Source: Variovorax sp. E3
Lineage (GTDB): Bacteria > Pseudomonadota > Gammaproteobacteria > Burkholderiales > Burkholderiaceae_C
Length of the DNA stretch: 64,000 nucleotides
NCBI RefSeq assembly: GCF_016082275.1
Contig: NZ_MOWM01000017.1
Span: 1-64,000 of the forward strand
Direction of reading: 5' to 3'
The notes under the pieces were generated by a model. The model was not told the origin of the DNA, made no database searches, and saw only the letters and a program-made list of their open reading frames with translations. Position 1 is the stretch's first letter. Every line of letters begins with the position of its first letter. A program made the position numbers and the translations under genes. Positions 47,133-56,944 of the stretch are shown here, in pieces.

Positions 47133-50100
47133 ATGCAACCAACGCAAGAACCGGGAGCGCCGGCCGGCGCCGACGCGCAGACTGCCCAGACCGAGGCCCT
47201 GGTGTCCGGCAGCGGCAGCTACGACCTGCTGAAGAAACGGCTCGAAACCCAGGGCGAGGGCCTGCTGAAGAAGACGCAGGCGCTCAACGAGCAGCGGCTG
47301 GCCGAATTCGGCCGCTCCGACCAGACGCTGATCCTGCGCACGCGCGCGCGCACCGAGAACAACGCCGTGGCGCGCGACCTCGTGCGCATCGGCGACCTGC
47401 TGCTGTTCGGCTACAACGTGTTCATCGGCCTGCGCAAGGAGACCGCGGTCGGCGACGTGTTCGGCCTGTACCGGCTGGTGTCGCCGGGCGAGTCCGCCCC
47501 GGGCGTGGAGAGCGACGAGCTGCAGCCGGTGCCGCTGGCCGGCACCTTCCTCGAAGACACGCGCTTTGCCTCCGACTTCCGCGAGCTGTACGCCTACTAC
47601 AAGCAGGCCACGCTGCTGCAGCTGCGGGTGACACAGGACAAGCTGCTCGCGTCCTTCCAGATCGGCCAGCAGATCACCGACGTGCGCGTGTTCCGCTGGG
47701 CCATCGAGCGCGATGGCCGCATTGCCTACATCGACAACCGCGGCGAGCGCGACATCGCCTTGCCCGCGAGCCACGATTTCGAGTGGACCGTGGCCACCCG
47801 CGAAGACCACGTGGGCGGCAAGCACCCGCACGTGAACGTGCTCGACACGGTGTTCGTCGAGACGCTGGGCGGCGACCTCACGATCAAGATCGAGAACAAC
47901 ACCGAGACCGGCCTGGGCATCTACAGCGAGCCGGTGGAAGACAAGAGCCAGTCGCTGACCGACGCCGAGATTGCGTGGGCCAAGCTCGGCATGCTCATAT
48001 TGCTGCGCGTGAAGCCCTACCGCGAGCAGGTCACGCGCTACCTGGTGTTCAACATCCGCACGCAGCAGGTGGAGCGCATCGACGCCATCGGCGGCTCGTG
48101 CGTGCAGCTGCCCGAAGACCACGGCATCATTTTTCCGGGTGGCTACTACCTGCAGTCGGGCGAGCACAAGCGCTTCGACCTGCCTGCCGAGATGGTCGAG
48201 AACCTGCGCTTCAAGCGCATGCTGCGCTCGCCCAACGGCGAAGACGTGGCCTACATTTTTTACGACCCGAAGCCGGGCCGCTACGCGCTCTTCAACTACA
48301 ACCTGATCGACAAGAAGCTCGCGACGCCGATCATCGCCAACGGCTACGGACGCTTTGCCGACGGCCGCATCCTGGTGTTCCACGACAACGAGGGCGAGCC
48401 GACGCGCGTGCATCCGATGCAGCTGTGGCAGACCCCGTTCGCCAGCGAAGAGCACGTGAGCGCGCAGCCGCCCGCCACCGGCTTCTTCGGCAAGATCGGC
48501 AATGCCGAGCTGGTGCGCGGCGTGAGCGACCTCATGGGCATTGCCCGCGCGGTGCGCGAACAGGCGCCGACCAAGGCCGCCTACGAAGACCTGATCCGCC
48601 AGTGCACCCGCGTGAGCGATGCCTACTTCTGGCTCGACGCGCCGGAGGCCACGGGCCTGATGGCCGAGCTGCGCAGCATTGCCGAGGTGGCGCGCAGCAC
48701 GCTGGCCGAGTTCGAGAAGGTCGACACCATCCGCCGCGAAACCGCGCGCGCATTGGCCCGCGCGGAAGACGAGCAGCATGCGCTGCTGGTCGACATTGCC
48801 AGCACCATCTGGCGCGCGCCCGACGATTTCGTGAAGGCGCTGGCGCGGCTGCGCGAGCGCCGCGGCGCGCTGCAGATGCTCAAGGAGCTGCGCTACGCCG
48901 ACCTGCCGCGCATCGCCGCGATGGACGCCGCGCTGGAGACCGAGCAGCAGCGCATCGGCGAACGCGCGATGCAGTTCCTGGCCGCCGACACGGCGTTCGT
49001 GGGCCAGCGCCAGTCGCTCGACAAGCTGGCGCTGGAGCTGCCGAACCTGGCCACGTCGCCGGCGCTGGGCCAACTGCTGGCCACGCTCGACGAGCAGGCC
49101 GCGGGGCTCGACCTGCTGACCGAGCAACTGGGCAGCCTGCCGGGCGGCGACGCGGTGATCCGCACGTCGATTCTCGACCGCATCTCGCTCATCTACGCCG
49201 ACATCAACCGCATGCGCGCCGATGCGCGCACGCGGCGCAAGTCGCTGGGCGCGACCGAGGCGCGGGCCGAGTTCGGCGCGCAGTTCAAGCTGTTCAGCCA
49301 GGCGGTGGAAAACGCGCTGGAGTTCGCCGACACGCCCGAGAAGTGCGACGACGCGCTCACGCGGCTGCTGGCCCAGCTGGAAGAAATCGAGGCCGCTTCG
49401 CCGAGCAGGAAGACTTTCTGGCCGACATCGCGGAAAAGCGAGAGAACGTGTACGAGGCGCTGTCGGCACGGCGCCAGAGCCTGGTCGAAGCCCGCCAGCG
49501 CCGCGCGCAGGGCGTGGTGAATGCGGCCGGCCGCATCCTCGACGGCATTCCGCGCCGCATCGCGCAACTGGCCGACCTGACGCAGGTACACAGCTACTTC
49601 GCGGCCGACCCGATGATCGGCAAGCTGCACACGCTGATCGCCGATTTGCGCACGCTGGGCGCGGCCGTGCCCGCCGACGAACTCGACACCCGCCTGAAGA
49701 CCGCGCGCGACCAGGCCCTGCGTGCCGTGCGCGACAAGCGCGAGCTGGTGAGCGAGGGCGGCGACACGCTGCGCCTGGGCCGCCACGCCTTCACCGTGCA
49801 CCGCCAGCCGGTCGACCTGACGCTGGTCGCGCGCGAAGAGGGCATGGCCTACCAGGTGACGGGCACCGACTACCAAAGCCCCGTGGACGACGAGCGGCTG
49901 CAGCCCCTGCAGCGCTACTGGAACCAGTCGCTGGTGTCTGAAGCGCCCGCGCTGTCGCGCGCCGAGTACCTGGCCGGCCGCCTGCTCGAAGCCTTGCTCG
50001 AAGGCAAGGCCGAGCGCAGTTGGGCCGACGTGCGCACCCTGCTGGCCGAAGACCCGCAACATCCGCAACTGCTGGAAATGGTTCGCCGCTTTGCCGCCGC

Positions 50101-52389
50101 GCGCTACCAGGAGGGCTACCAGAAGGGCATTCACGACGACGACGCGCTGCGCCTGCTGGGCGCGCTGGTCGCCATGCAGGACCAGGCCGGCCTGCTGGCC
50201 TGGGGCCCGACCGAGCGCGCGCTGGCCTTGCTCTACTGGCAGCACGGCCACCTGATCGCGCACCGCGAATCGCTGCTGCGGCGCGCGCGTGCCGCGATGC
50301 AGATGCACGACCTGTTCGGCCGGCGCGACGCGCTCGACCAGCTCGAAGCCGACACCGCGCGATCGCTGAACCATTTCGCGCGCGACGTGCTGCCCGACCT
50401 GCTGCCGCTGGCCGACACCGCCGACGAAGAAGCGCGCGACGCCCACAAGGGCCGCATTGCCACGCTGTGCGACCAGGCGGCCGCGTACCTGGTGCGCGAA
50501 CTCGCGGCGCACAATGGCGAGACCTGGGCCGTGTCCGGCGCGGGCGAAGACTGGCCGCCGCGCTGCTGCGCGAGCTGGAGCGCGGCGGCCGGCGCGAAGC
50601 CTGGCAGGCCGACCTCGACGCCGCGCCGCCCGCCGAGCGCTGGCGCCTGGCGCGCGATTGGGTGGGCGCCTACGCCGTCCACCAGGCGCCGCAGTCGGTC
50701 GACTGGGTGGACGACGCGGCCAGTGTGCTGGCCATGCCATTGCAGCGCACGCGCGTCAACGTGGCGCTCGACCGCACGGTCGACGGCCTGCGCGGCGAGC
50801 ACCCGCGCGTGGCCGAGGGCCGCATGACGCTGAACCTCAACGACTTCTGGCGCCGCTTCCTGTTCCACACCGCACACGCGGTGCCGGGCTACGAAGCGCT
50901 GCAGAGCCTGCGCCACGAGCTGCTCGAACGCGAGAAGGCGCGCCTGAAGCTCAGCCAGTTCCAGGCCAAGCCGCTGTCGACCTTCGTTCGCAACCGGCTG
51001 ATCGACGAGCTGTACCTGCCGCTGATCGGCGACAACCTCGCCAAGCAGATCGGTTCGGCGGGCGAGGGCAGCCGCACCGACCGCATGGGGCTGCTGCTGC
51101 TGATCTCGCCGCCCGGCTACGGCAAGACCACGCTGATGGAGTACGTGGCCGACCGGCTGGGCCTGATCTTCGTGCGCATCAACTGCCCGGCGCTGGGCCA
51201 CGGCGTGACCGCCATCGACCCGGCCAACGCGCCCAACAGCGCGGCGCGGCAGGAGCTGGAAAAGCTCAACCTCGGCCTGGCCATGGGCAGCAACGTGATG
51301 CTGTACCTGGACGACATCCAGCACACGAGCCCGGAGTTCCTGCAGAAGTTCATTGCGCTGGCCGACGGCACGCGGCGCATCGAGGGCGTGTGGAACGGCG
51401 AGCCGCGCAGCTACGACATGCGCGGCAAGCGCTTCGCGATCGTGATGGCGGGCAACCCGTACACCGAGTCGGGCGACGTGTTCAAGATCCCGGACATGCT
51501 GGCCAACCGCGCCGACATCTACAACCTGGGCGATGTGCTGTCGGGCCGCGAGGCGGCGTTCGCGCTGTCGTACATCGAGAACAGCCTGACCTCGAACCCC
51601 ACGCTGATGCCGCTGGCCTCGCGCGACCCGAAGGACGTGCAGTTGCTGGTGCAGATGGCGCAGGGCCACGAGGTGCCGAGCAGCGCGCTGTCGCATGCGT
51701 ACAGCGCGGTCGAGCTGGAAGAGATCAAGGCCTTGCTGCAGCGCCTGTTCCGTGCCCGCGACCTGCTGCTGAAGGTGAACCTGGCGTACATCGAGTCGGC
51801 CGCGCAGCAGGAAAACTACCGCATGGCGCCGCCGTTCAAGCTGCAGGGCAGTTACCGCAACATGACCAAGCTGGCGGGCAAGATCACGGCGCTGATGCGC
51901 GACGACGAGCTCGATGCGCTGCTGCGCGACCACTACCGCGGTGAGGCCCAGACGCTGACCACCGGTGCAGAAGAAAACCTGCTGCGGCTGGCCCAGTTGC
52001 TGGGCAGCCCGACGCCGGAAGAAGACGCGCGCTGGAAGAGCATCTGCGAAGAGTTCGTGCGCCAGCGCAAGCTCGGCGGCGCCGACGTGGACGGCAGCCA
52101 GCGCATAGCGAGCAGCATGCTCGACGTGGCGCGCGCGGTCGATGCGCTCAAGCCCGAGCCCGTGCTTGCCGCCGAAAGCCCCAGTGAAAGCCAACGCCTG
52201 GCCGACGCCATGCTGCAGATCGCCGTGACCTACCGCGAGTTGATCCTGCCGCTGGTGACCGCCACTGAACGCAGGCTGGAACTCGACCGTTCGATCAAGC
52301 AGGACATGGAGCGGTTGGCTGCCGATGTGCAAGCCACACGTGTTGTGCCGAAGCGTGGGCCGAAACCTGACAAGGAGCAGCAGGGATGA
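47133..52389 (+). CDS. Giant AAA+ ATPase, DUF3686 'DNA repair ATPase' family (two apparent frameshifts)
   Basis: About 1752 residues after repair. The N-terminal half (LLKKRLETQGEGLLKKTQAL, RTRARTENNAVARDLVRIGD, VLDTVFVETLGGDLTIKIEN) matches the DUF3686 region, largely beta-rich. The middle is long helices. The C-terminal AAA+ module starts near residue 1320: Walker A LISPPGYGKTTLMEYVADRL, Walker B MLYLDDIQHTSPEFLQKFIA, sensor segment IVMAGNPYTESGDVFKIPDM. Breaks near 49402 and 50552 are each repaired by one base (to RFAEQEDFLADIAEKRENVY and LAAALLRELERGGRREAWQA). The family's DNA-repair label comes from weak similarity; the PspA-flotillin context suggests remodelling of membrane assemblies instead. 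Confidence 0.88.
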
Positions 52390-52432
52390 AGCGTTGTCGT
52401 TCGATCCGGCGAGGCAGGGGATGTTCAGGGCG

Positions 52433-52528
52433 CGCTCACGCCGACGGTGTGCTCTGCTCCGCGAATGTCCCCCGGCCTGCGGCCTCCTCCTTTATTTCGC
52501 TGCGCAGAGCACACCGCCGACGTGAGCG
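52433..52528 (-). repeat. Structured hairpin repeat, copy B
   Basis: On the minus strand this copy has the same core as copy A (GCAGCGAAATAAAGGAGGAG, inner hairpin GGCC-GCA-GGCC, GGGGGACATTCGCGGAG), enclosed by a different outer stem: CGCTCACGTCGGCGGTGTGC pairs with GCACACCGTCGGCGTGAGCG. The stem is complete, with two G.T wobbles on the core-bearing strand. Spacer 52390-52432 and 52529-52574 holds nothing else recognisable. Confidence 0.85.
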
Positions 52529-52574
52529 TTGTGAGAGGCGGTCGTTGATCGGCGAGCACCAGCAGCGTGCCCAA

Positions 52575-52672
52575 GTGCACAGGGCATCGGGTGCTCCCCG
52601 CAGCGAAATAAAGGAGGAGGGGCGCAGCCCCGGGGGACATTCGCGGAGGGGAGTACCCGGTGTCCTGTGCAC
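52575..52672 (+). repeat. Structured hairpin repeat, copy C
   Basis: A 98-base copy facing copy B. The outer stem pairs 52575-52599 with 52648-52672 without a mismatch, including three G.T wobbles (52584/52663, 52587/52660, 52593/52654). The core matches A and B, except that the inner hairpin is GGGGC-GCA-GCCCC, where both arms have changed together. It ends 54 bases before the phospholipase-D-like gene. Confidence 0.85.
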
Positions 52673-52726
52673 ACACCACGAACAACCTCGCAACCGTGCG
52701 TGCCGATGAGACAAGGAACAACTGAA

Positions 52727-53458
52727 ATGTCCGCCCTGCCCGTGACAAACGAACCGCAGCCTGCACTGCCGGAATTGCTTGCACAACTCGACGCCACCCT
52801 GGCCGACTCCCGACTGAGCGACGACGAGCGCCGTGTCCTGGTTCACACGCTGCGCGAAGCGTCCCCGCCAGAAGACGGCTTGCGTCAACTGCGCAACCGG
52901 GCCTTCGACCTTGTGCGTGCGCGTACCGCCGACCCCGAGCAGTTGGCCTTGCTGAAGTGGCTCGAAGGCGTGGTGCGCTCCATCGACACCGGTCGCTCGC
53001 CCGACAGCGTGGCCGTGCGCTCGCAGGCTTTCTTCAGCCCCGGTACCGCTTGCTTGCAGGCCATCAACCAGCAACTGCGGGCCGCCAGGCGTTCGATCGA
53101 CCTGTGCGTGTTCACGCTGTCCGACGATCGCATCACCGCGGAAATTCTGGCCGCGCACCGGCGCGGCGTGTCGCTGCGCTTCATCTCCGACAACGACAAG
53201 GAGTTCGACCGTGGCAGCGACATCGGCCAACTGCGCGCGGCCGGCATTCCGGTCGCGGTGGACCGGACCGATGCGCACATGCATCACAAGTTCGCGATCT
53301 TCGACGGTGCGCGGCTGCTCAACGGCAGCTACAACTGGACGCGCAGCGCCTGCGAGTTCAACGAAGAGAACGTGGTGCTGAGCAACGACCCTACGCTGGT
53401 GCGGCGCTTCGCCGACGAGTTCGATACCTTGTGGAAAGAATTGCAGGCCTCGCGATGA
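52727..53458 (+). CDS. Phospholipase-D-fold protein with one HKD motif
   Basis: A 243-residue protein without signal peptide. Helical residues 1-100 precede a single PLD domain: FFSPGTACLQAINQQLRAAR, SIDLCVFTLSDDRITAEILA and the HKD motif HMHHKFAIFDGARLLNGSYN (HxKxxxxD, then GSxN). Single-HKD proteins dimerise to form the active site, as in Nuc endonuclease and mitochondrial cardiolipin hydrolase. Substrate could be phospholipid or nucleic acid. The start ATG at 52727 lacks a strong ribosome site. It follows the hairpin pair and overlaps the next gene by ATGA. Confidence 0.88.
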   Translation: MSALPVTNEPQPALPELLAQLDATLADSRLSDDERRVLVHTLREASPPEDGLRQLRNRAFDLVRARTADPEQLALLKWLEGVVRSIDTGRSPDSVAVRSQAFFSPGTACLQAINQQLRAARRSIDLCVFTLSDDRITAEILAAHRRGVSLRFISDNDKEFDRGSDIGQLRAAGIPVAVDRTDAHMHHKFAIFDGARLLNGSYNWTRSACEFNEENVVLSNDPTLVRRFADEFDTLWKELQASR

Positions 53459-54228
53459 GCAGACGGATCGACTACGACTGGGAGCTGCCGCCCGCGCTGC
53501 AGCAACGGCTGGGCAGCTCCAGCTACGGCGCGCAGCGCATCATTCACGAGCAGGACCACCTGATGGTGATCCTGCACGAGCCGCCCGCCGGCACGGGGGC
53601 GGAGCGCAAGGCGGCCGTGTTCCTGCGCAAGCCCGACGGGGCCTGGCTGCACAAGGGCAACAACCCGGGCGAGAAGGCGCTGTCGAAGCTCATCGAAAGC
53701 TATCGGGCGGCGCTGAGCACTTTCGAGATCCGGCACGAGGCGGCCGACACGTCCGAGGCGCTGTTCCAGATCCTCGGGCCGCTGATCCCGTTGTCGCGTG
53801 CCGCGTCGAACGTGCAGGTCACGCTGCAGGCCGCGCGCGATGCGGTGCCGGAGGACGTGCTGATCACCGACATGCGCGACCGCGCGGTCGAGGTCTCGCG
53901 CGGCATCGAGCTGCTGCTGGCCGACACCCGCATGTCGCTCGACTACCGGCTCGCGCACGCGGCCGAGCAGCAGGCGCGCGCGGCCATGGAGGTGAGCCGC
54001 GCGCAGCACAAGCTCAACACCATCGCGGCGCTGACCTTTCCGCTGATGGCCATCGGCGCGGCCTTCGGCATGAACATGCACAGCGGGGTGGAGAACCTGC
54101 CGGGCTGGGTGTACTGGGTGATCTTCGGCGCCGGGCTCTTCATGGGCGTGCTGTTGCGCGGCTGGGTCCGGGCGCCCGAAGCGCCAGCGACCTTACCGCT
54201 GCCGGGGCTGTCGAACAAGAAGAAGTAG
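53455..54228 (+). CDS. CorA-like two-segment membrane protein
   Basis: A 257-residue protein whose C-terminus reads LNTIAALTFPLMAIGAAFGM, then NMHSGVENLPGWVYWVIFGA and GLFMGVLLRGWVRAPEA: two membrane helices joined by a short loop after a GMN-like tripeptide (FGMNM). This is the CorA magnesium-channel layout. The cytoplasmic part is charged and helical (AVPEDVLITDMRDRAVEVSR) but shorter than in CorA. A pentameric channel or membrane anchor for the PLD protein is possible. It ends the operon: a terminator follows 22 bases later. Confidence 0.8.
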   Translation: MSRRIDYDWELPPALQQRLGSSSYGAQRIIHEQDHLMVILHEPPAGTGAERKAAVFLRKPDGAWLHKGNNPGEKALSKLIESYRAALSTFEIRHEAADTSEALFQILGPLIPLSRAASNVQVTLQAARDAVPEDVLITDMRDRAVEVSRGIELLLADTRMSLDYRLAHAAEQQARAAMEVSRAQHKLNTIAALTFPLMAIGAAFGMNMHSGVENLPGWVYWVIFGAGLFMGVLLRGWVRAPEAPATLPLPGLSNKKK

Positions 54229-54250
54229 GAGCAGCACCAACAACAACATC

Positions 54251-54276
54251 GAAGGCCCGCAAGGGCCTTCGCGTTT
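54251..54276 (+). terminator. Rho-independent terminator closing the PspA-flotillin operon
   Basis: GAAGGCCC-GCAA-GGGCCTTC forms an eight-base-pair stem followed by GCGTTTTG. Position directly after the CorA-like gene and before a new operon supports the call. Confidence 0.85.
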
Positions 54277-54366
54277 TGCGAAGGGCTGCTGCCGTACCGG
54301 CAATTCCGCCCGGCGCGATCTGTTCCTAGAGTCGGGGCAACCCCTCACATGGAGACAGACGCGGAC

Positions 54367-55539
54367 ATGAATGCACTCGAAGGCCTGAAGGTGCTGGAGC
54401 TCGGCCAGCTCATTGCCGGCCCCTTCGCCGGCAAGACGCTGGCGGAGTTCGGCGCGACGTGATCAAGGTCGAGCCCGAAGGCGTCGGCGACCCGCTGCGC
54501 AAGTGGCGGCTGCTGCGGGACAACGGCAGCTCGGCATGGTGGGAGGTGCAGTCGCGCAACAAGCGCTCGGTGTGCCTCGACCTGCGCAGCGTCGAGGGGC
54601 AGGACGCGGTGCGCGCACTGGCGCGCGAGGCCGATGTGCTGATCGAGAACTTCAAGCCCGGCACGCTCGAGGGCTGGGGCCTGGGGTGGGAGCAACTGCA
54701 CGCGTTGAACCCGCGGCTGATCATGCTGCGCATCTCGGGCTACGGGCAGACCGGGCCCTACCGCGACAAGCCCGGCTTCGGCGTGCTCGGCGAATCGATG
54801 GGCGGGCTGCGCTACCTGAGCGGCGAGCCGGGGCGGGTGCCGGTGCGCGTGGGCGTGTCGCTGGGCGACACGCTGGCCGCGCTGCACGGCGTGATCGGCG
54901 TGCTGACCGCGCTGCACCACCGCACGGCGCATGGCGGGGAAGGGCAGTTCATCGACGTGGCGCTGTACGAGTCGGTGTTCAACGTGATGGAAAGCCTGCT
55001 GCCGGAGTACGCGCCTTCGGCGCGGTGCGCGAGCGCGCCGGCAGTGCGCTGCCGGGCATCGCGCGACCAATGCGTACCGCTGCAGCGACGGGCACTACGT
55101 GCTGGTGGCGGGCAACGGCGACAGCATCTTCCGCCGGCTGATGCGCGCCATCGGCCGCGCCGACCTGGAGAGCGACGCGCAACTGGTGCACAACGACGGC
55201 CGCGTGCGGCGCGTGGAAGAGATCGACGCCGCCATCGAGGCGTGGACGCTGCTGCGCAGCCGCGACGAGGTGCTGGCCGTGCTCGACGCGGTGGGCGTGC
55301 CGGTCGGGCGCATCTACGACGTGGCCGACATCGCGAGCGACCCGCAGTACCTGGCGCGCCAGATGATCGTCGATGCGACCACGTCGGACGGCACCACGCT
55401 GAAGGTGCCGGGCGTGGTGCCCAAGCTCAGTGCCACGCCGGGGCGCATTGCGCATCCCGCGCCACGGCTGGGCGAGCACACCGCCGATCTGCAAGGCGCC
55501 GGCTGGCCTTCGCGCCGTACCGAAAGCGAGGCCGCATGA
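54367..55539 (+). CDS. CaiB/BaiF family CoA-transferase (three apparent frameshifts)
   Basis: About 391 residues after repair. The N-terminus MNALEGLKVLELGQLIAGPF is typical. Breaks near 54461 (GA then DVIKVEPEGVGDPLRKW), 55018 (EY then GAFGAVRERAGSALPGIA) and 55070 (then PTNAYRCSDGHYVLVAGNGD) are each repaired by one base. Family hallmarks include NKRSVCLDLRSVEGQDAVRA and GEGQFIDVALYESVFNVMES. Where class III enzymes often have a catalytic Asp, this protein reads KPGFGVLGESMGG. It likely activates a dicarboxylate by CoA transfer for the lyase encoded next (ATGA overlap). Confidence 0.88.
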
Positions 55540-56518
55540 AAACCGGCAACGCCGCACGGCTGCACATCAACGAGGTGGCCACGCGCGACGCTTCCAGATG
55601 GAAAGCCGCTTCATTCCCACCGACGACAAGGTCGCGCTGATCGACCAGCTCAGCGGGCTGGGCTACGCGAAGATCGAGGTCACTTCGTTCACGTCGACGA
55701 AGGCGATTCCGGCGCTGCGCGACGGCGAGGAGGTGATGCACCGCATCGCGCGCCGGCCGGGCGTGGTCTACACCGCGCTGGTGCCGAATGTGCGCGGCGC
55801 GCAGCGCGCGCTGGAAAGCCGCATCGACGAATTCAACATCGTCATGTCGGCCAGCGAGACGCACAACCTGGCCAACCTGCGCATGACGCGAGCACAGTCG
55901 TTCGCGCAACTGGCCGAGGTGATCGCGCTGGCGAAGCAGGCGGGCGTGCCGGTGAACGTGTCGCTCTCGTGCGTGTTCGGTTGCCCGATGGAGGGCGAGG
56001 TGCAGTTGGGGGCGGTGCTGGGGTGGATCGAGCGCTTCGCGGCGCTCGGCGTGCAGGGCGTGACGCTGTGCGACACCACGGGCATGGCGTATCCGACGCA
56101 GGTGCAGGCGGTCTGCGAGGAGGTCGTGGCCCGCTATCCCCTGATGGACTGGACGGCCCACTTCCACAACACGCGCGGCATGGGCCTCGCGAACACGGTG
56201 GCCGCTGTCGAGGCCGGCATCCGCCGGCTCGACATGTCGCTCGGCGGCATCGGCGGCTGCCCCTATGCGCCGGGCGCGACCGGCAACGTCGCGACCGAAG
56301 ACGTGGTCCACATGCTGCAGTGCATGGGCTACGACACCGGCATGGACCTGGACGGGCTGATCGCGGCCGCCGCCGAGCTGGAGTCGCTGGTGCAGCACGC
56401 GCTGCCGGGCCAGGTGTCGCGTGCCGGCCACCGCCTTGCGCGGCATGCACCGCCATCGGATTTCAACGACATCGTCGCCCGTGCCCAGGCGCGCGGCCAG
56501 AAGGAGCTTCACCCATGA
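55536..56518 (+). CDS. Hydroxymethylglutaryl-CoA lyase-like protein (one apparent frameshift)
   Basis: About 327 residues after repair. The N-terminus LHINEVATRD breaks near 55591; one base leads to GFQMESRFIPTDDKVALIDQ, the metal-binding start of the DRE-TIM lyases. Later hallmarks are MDWTAHFHNTRGMGLANTVA (metal His-x-His) and SLGGIGGCPYAPGATGNVAT with the catalytic Cys loop. It should cleave a 3-hydroxy-3-methyl acyl-CoA. With the CoA-transferase upstream the substrate may be citramalyl-type or HMG-type. It overlaps both neighbours by ATGA. Confidence 0.9.
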
Positions 56519-56895
56519 TCGACCACCTGGACCACTTGGTGCTGACCACCGCGCACGAAGAAGCCTGCATCCGCTTCTACGTCGACGTGATGGGGATGAC
56601 GCTGGAGAGTTTCGGCGCCGGCCGCAAGGCCTTTCGCTTCGGCAACCAGAAGATCAACCTGCATGTGAAGGGCCACGAGTTCGAGCCCAAGGCGCAGCTG
56701 CCCACGCCGGGTTCGCTGGACCTGTGCTTCATCGCCGGCGTGCCGCTGGACGCGGTGATCGCGCGGCTGGCCGAGAAGGGCGTGCCGATCCTCGAAGGCC
56801 CGGTGATGCGCACCGGTGCCACTGCGCGCATTCGCTCGGTCTATGTGCGCGATCCCGACCTGAACCTGATCGAGATCTCGGAGCTTGCGCCCTGA
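56515..56895 (+). CDS. VOC (glyoxalase) family protein
   Basis: A 126-residue protein of two beta-alpha-beta-beta-beta modules: MIDHLDHLVLTTAHEEACIR, FYVDVMGMTLESFGAGRKAF, then LDLCFIAGVPLDAVIARLAE and VYVRDPDLNLIEISEL. The N-terminal His and C-terminal Glu (LIEIS) are in the usual metal-ligand positions. Role within the catabolic operon is unknown; isomerase, epimerase or dioxygenase functions occur in this fold. Confidence 0.9.
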   Translation: MIDHLDHLVLTTAHEEACIRFYVDVMGMTLESFGAGRKAFRFGNQKINLHVKGHEFEPKAQLPTPGSLDLCFIAGVPLDAVIARLAEKGVPILEGPVMRTGATARIRSVYVRDPDLNLIEISELAP

Positions 56896-56944
56896 GGGTG
56901 CGGCGCTACCGAGACAACCCATAAAGAACCACCGGAGACAAACC

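Noticed and set aside
46287..49469. Minus-strand open frame of 1060 codons
   Set aside because: It is antisense to the AAA+ ATPase; long complementary frames are common at high G+C. Composition (Arg, Gln, His, Val, Leu rich) matches no protein family, while the plus strand has clear motifs.
50233..52332. Minus-strand open frame of 699 codons
   Set aside because: Shadow of the ATPase C-terminal half, which shows an intact Walker A/B module on the plus strand.
52425..52784. Short open frames across the hairpin repeats (for example 119 codons on the minus strand)
   Set aside because: They exist only because the repeat core lacks stops in several frames. The structure, not the protein, is conserved between copies.
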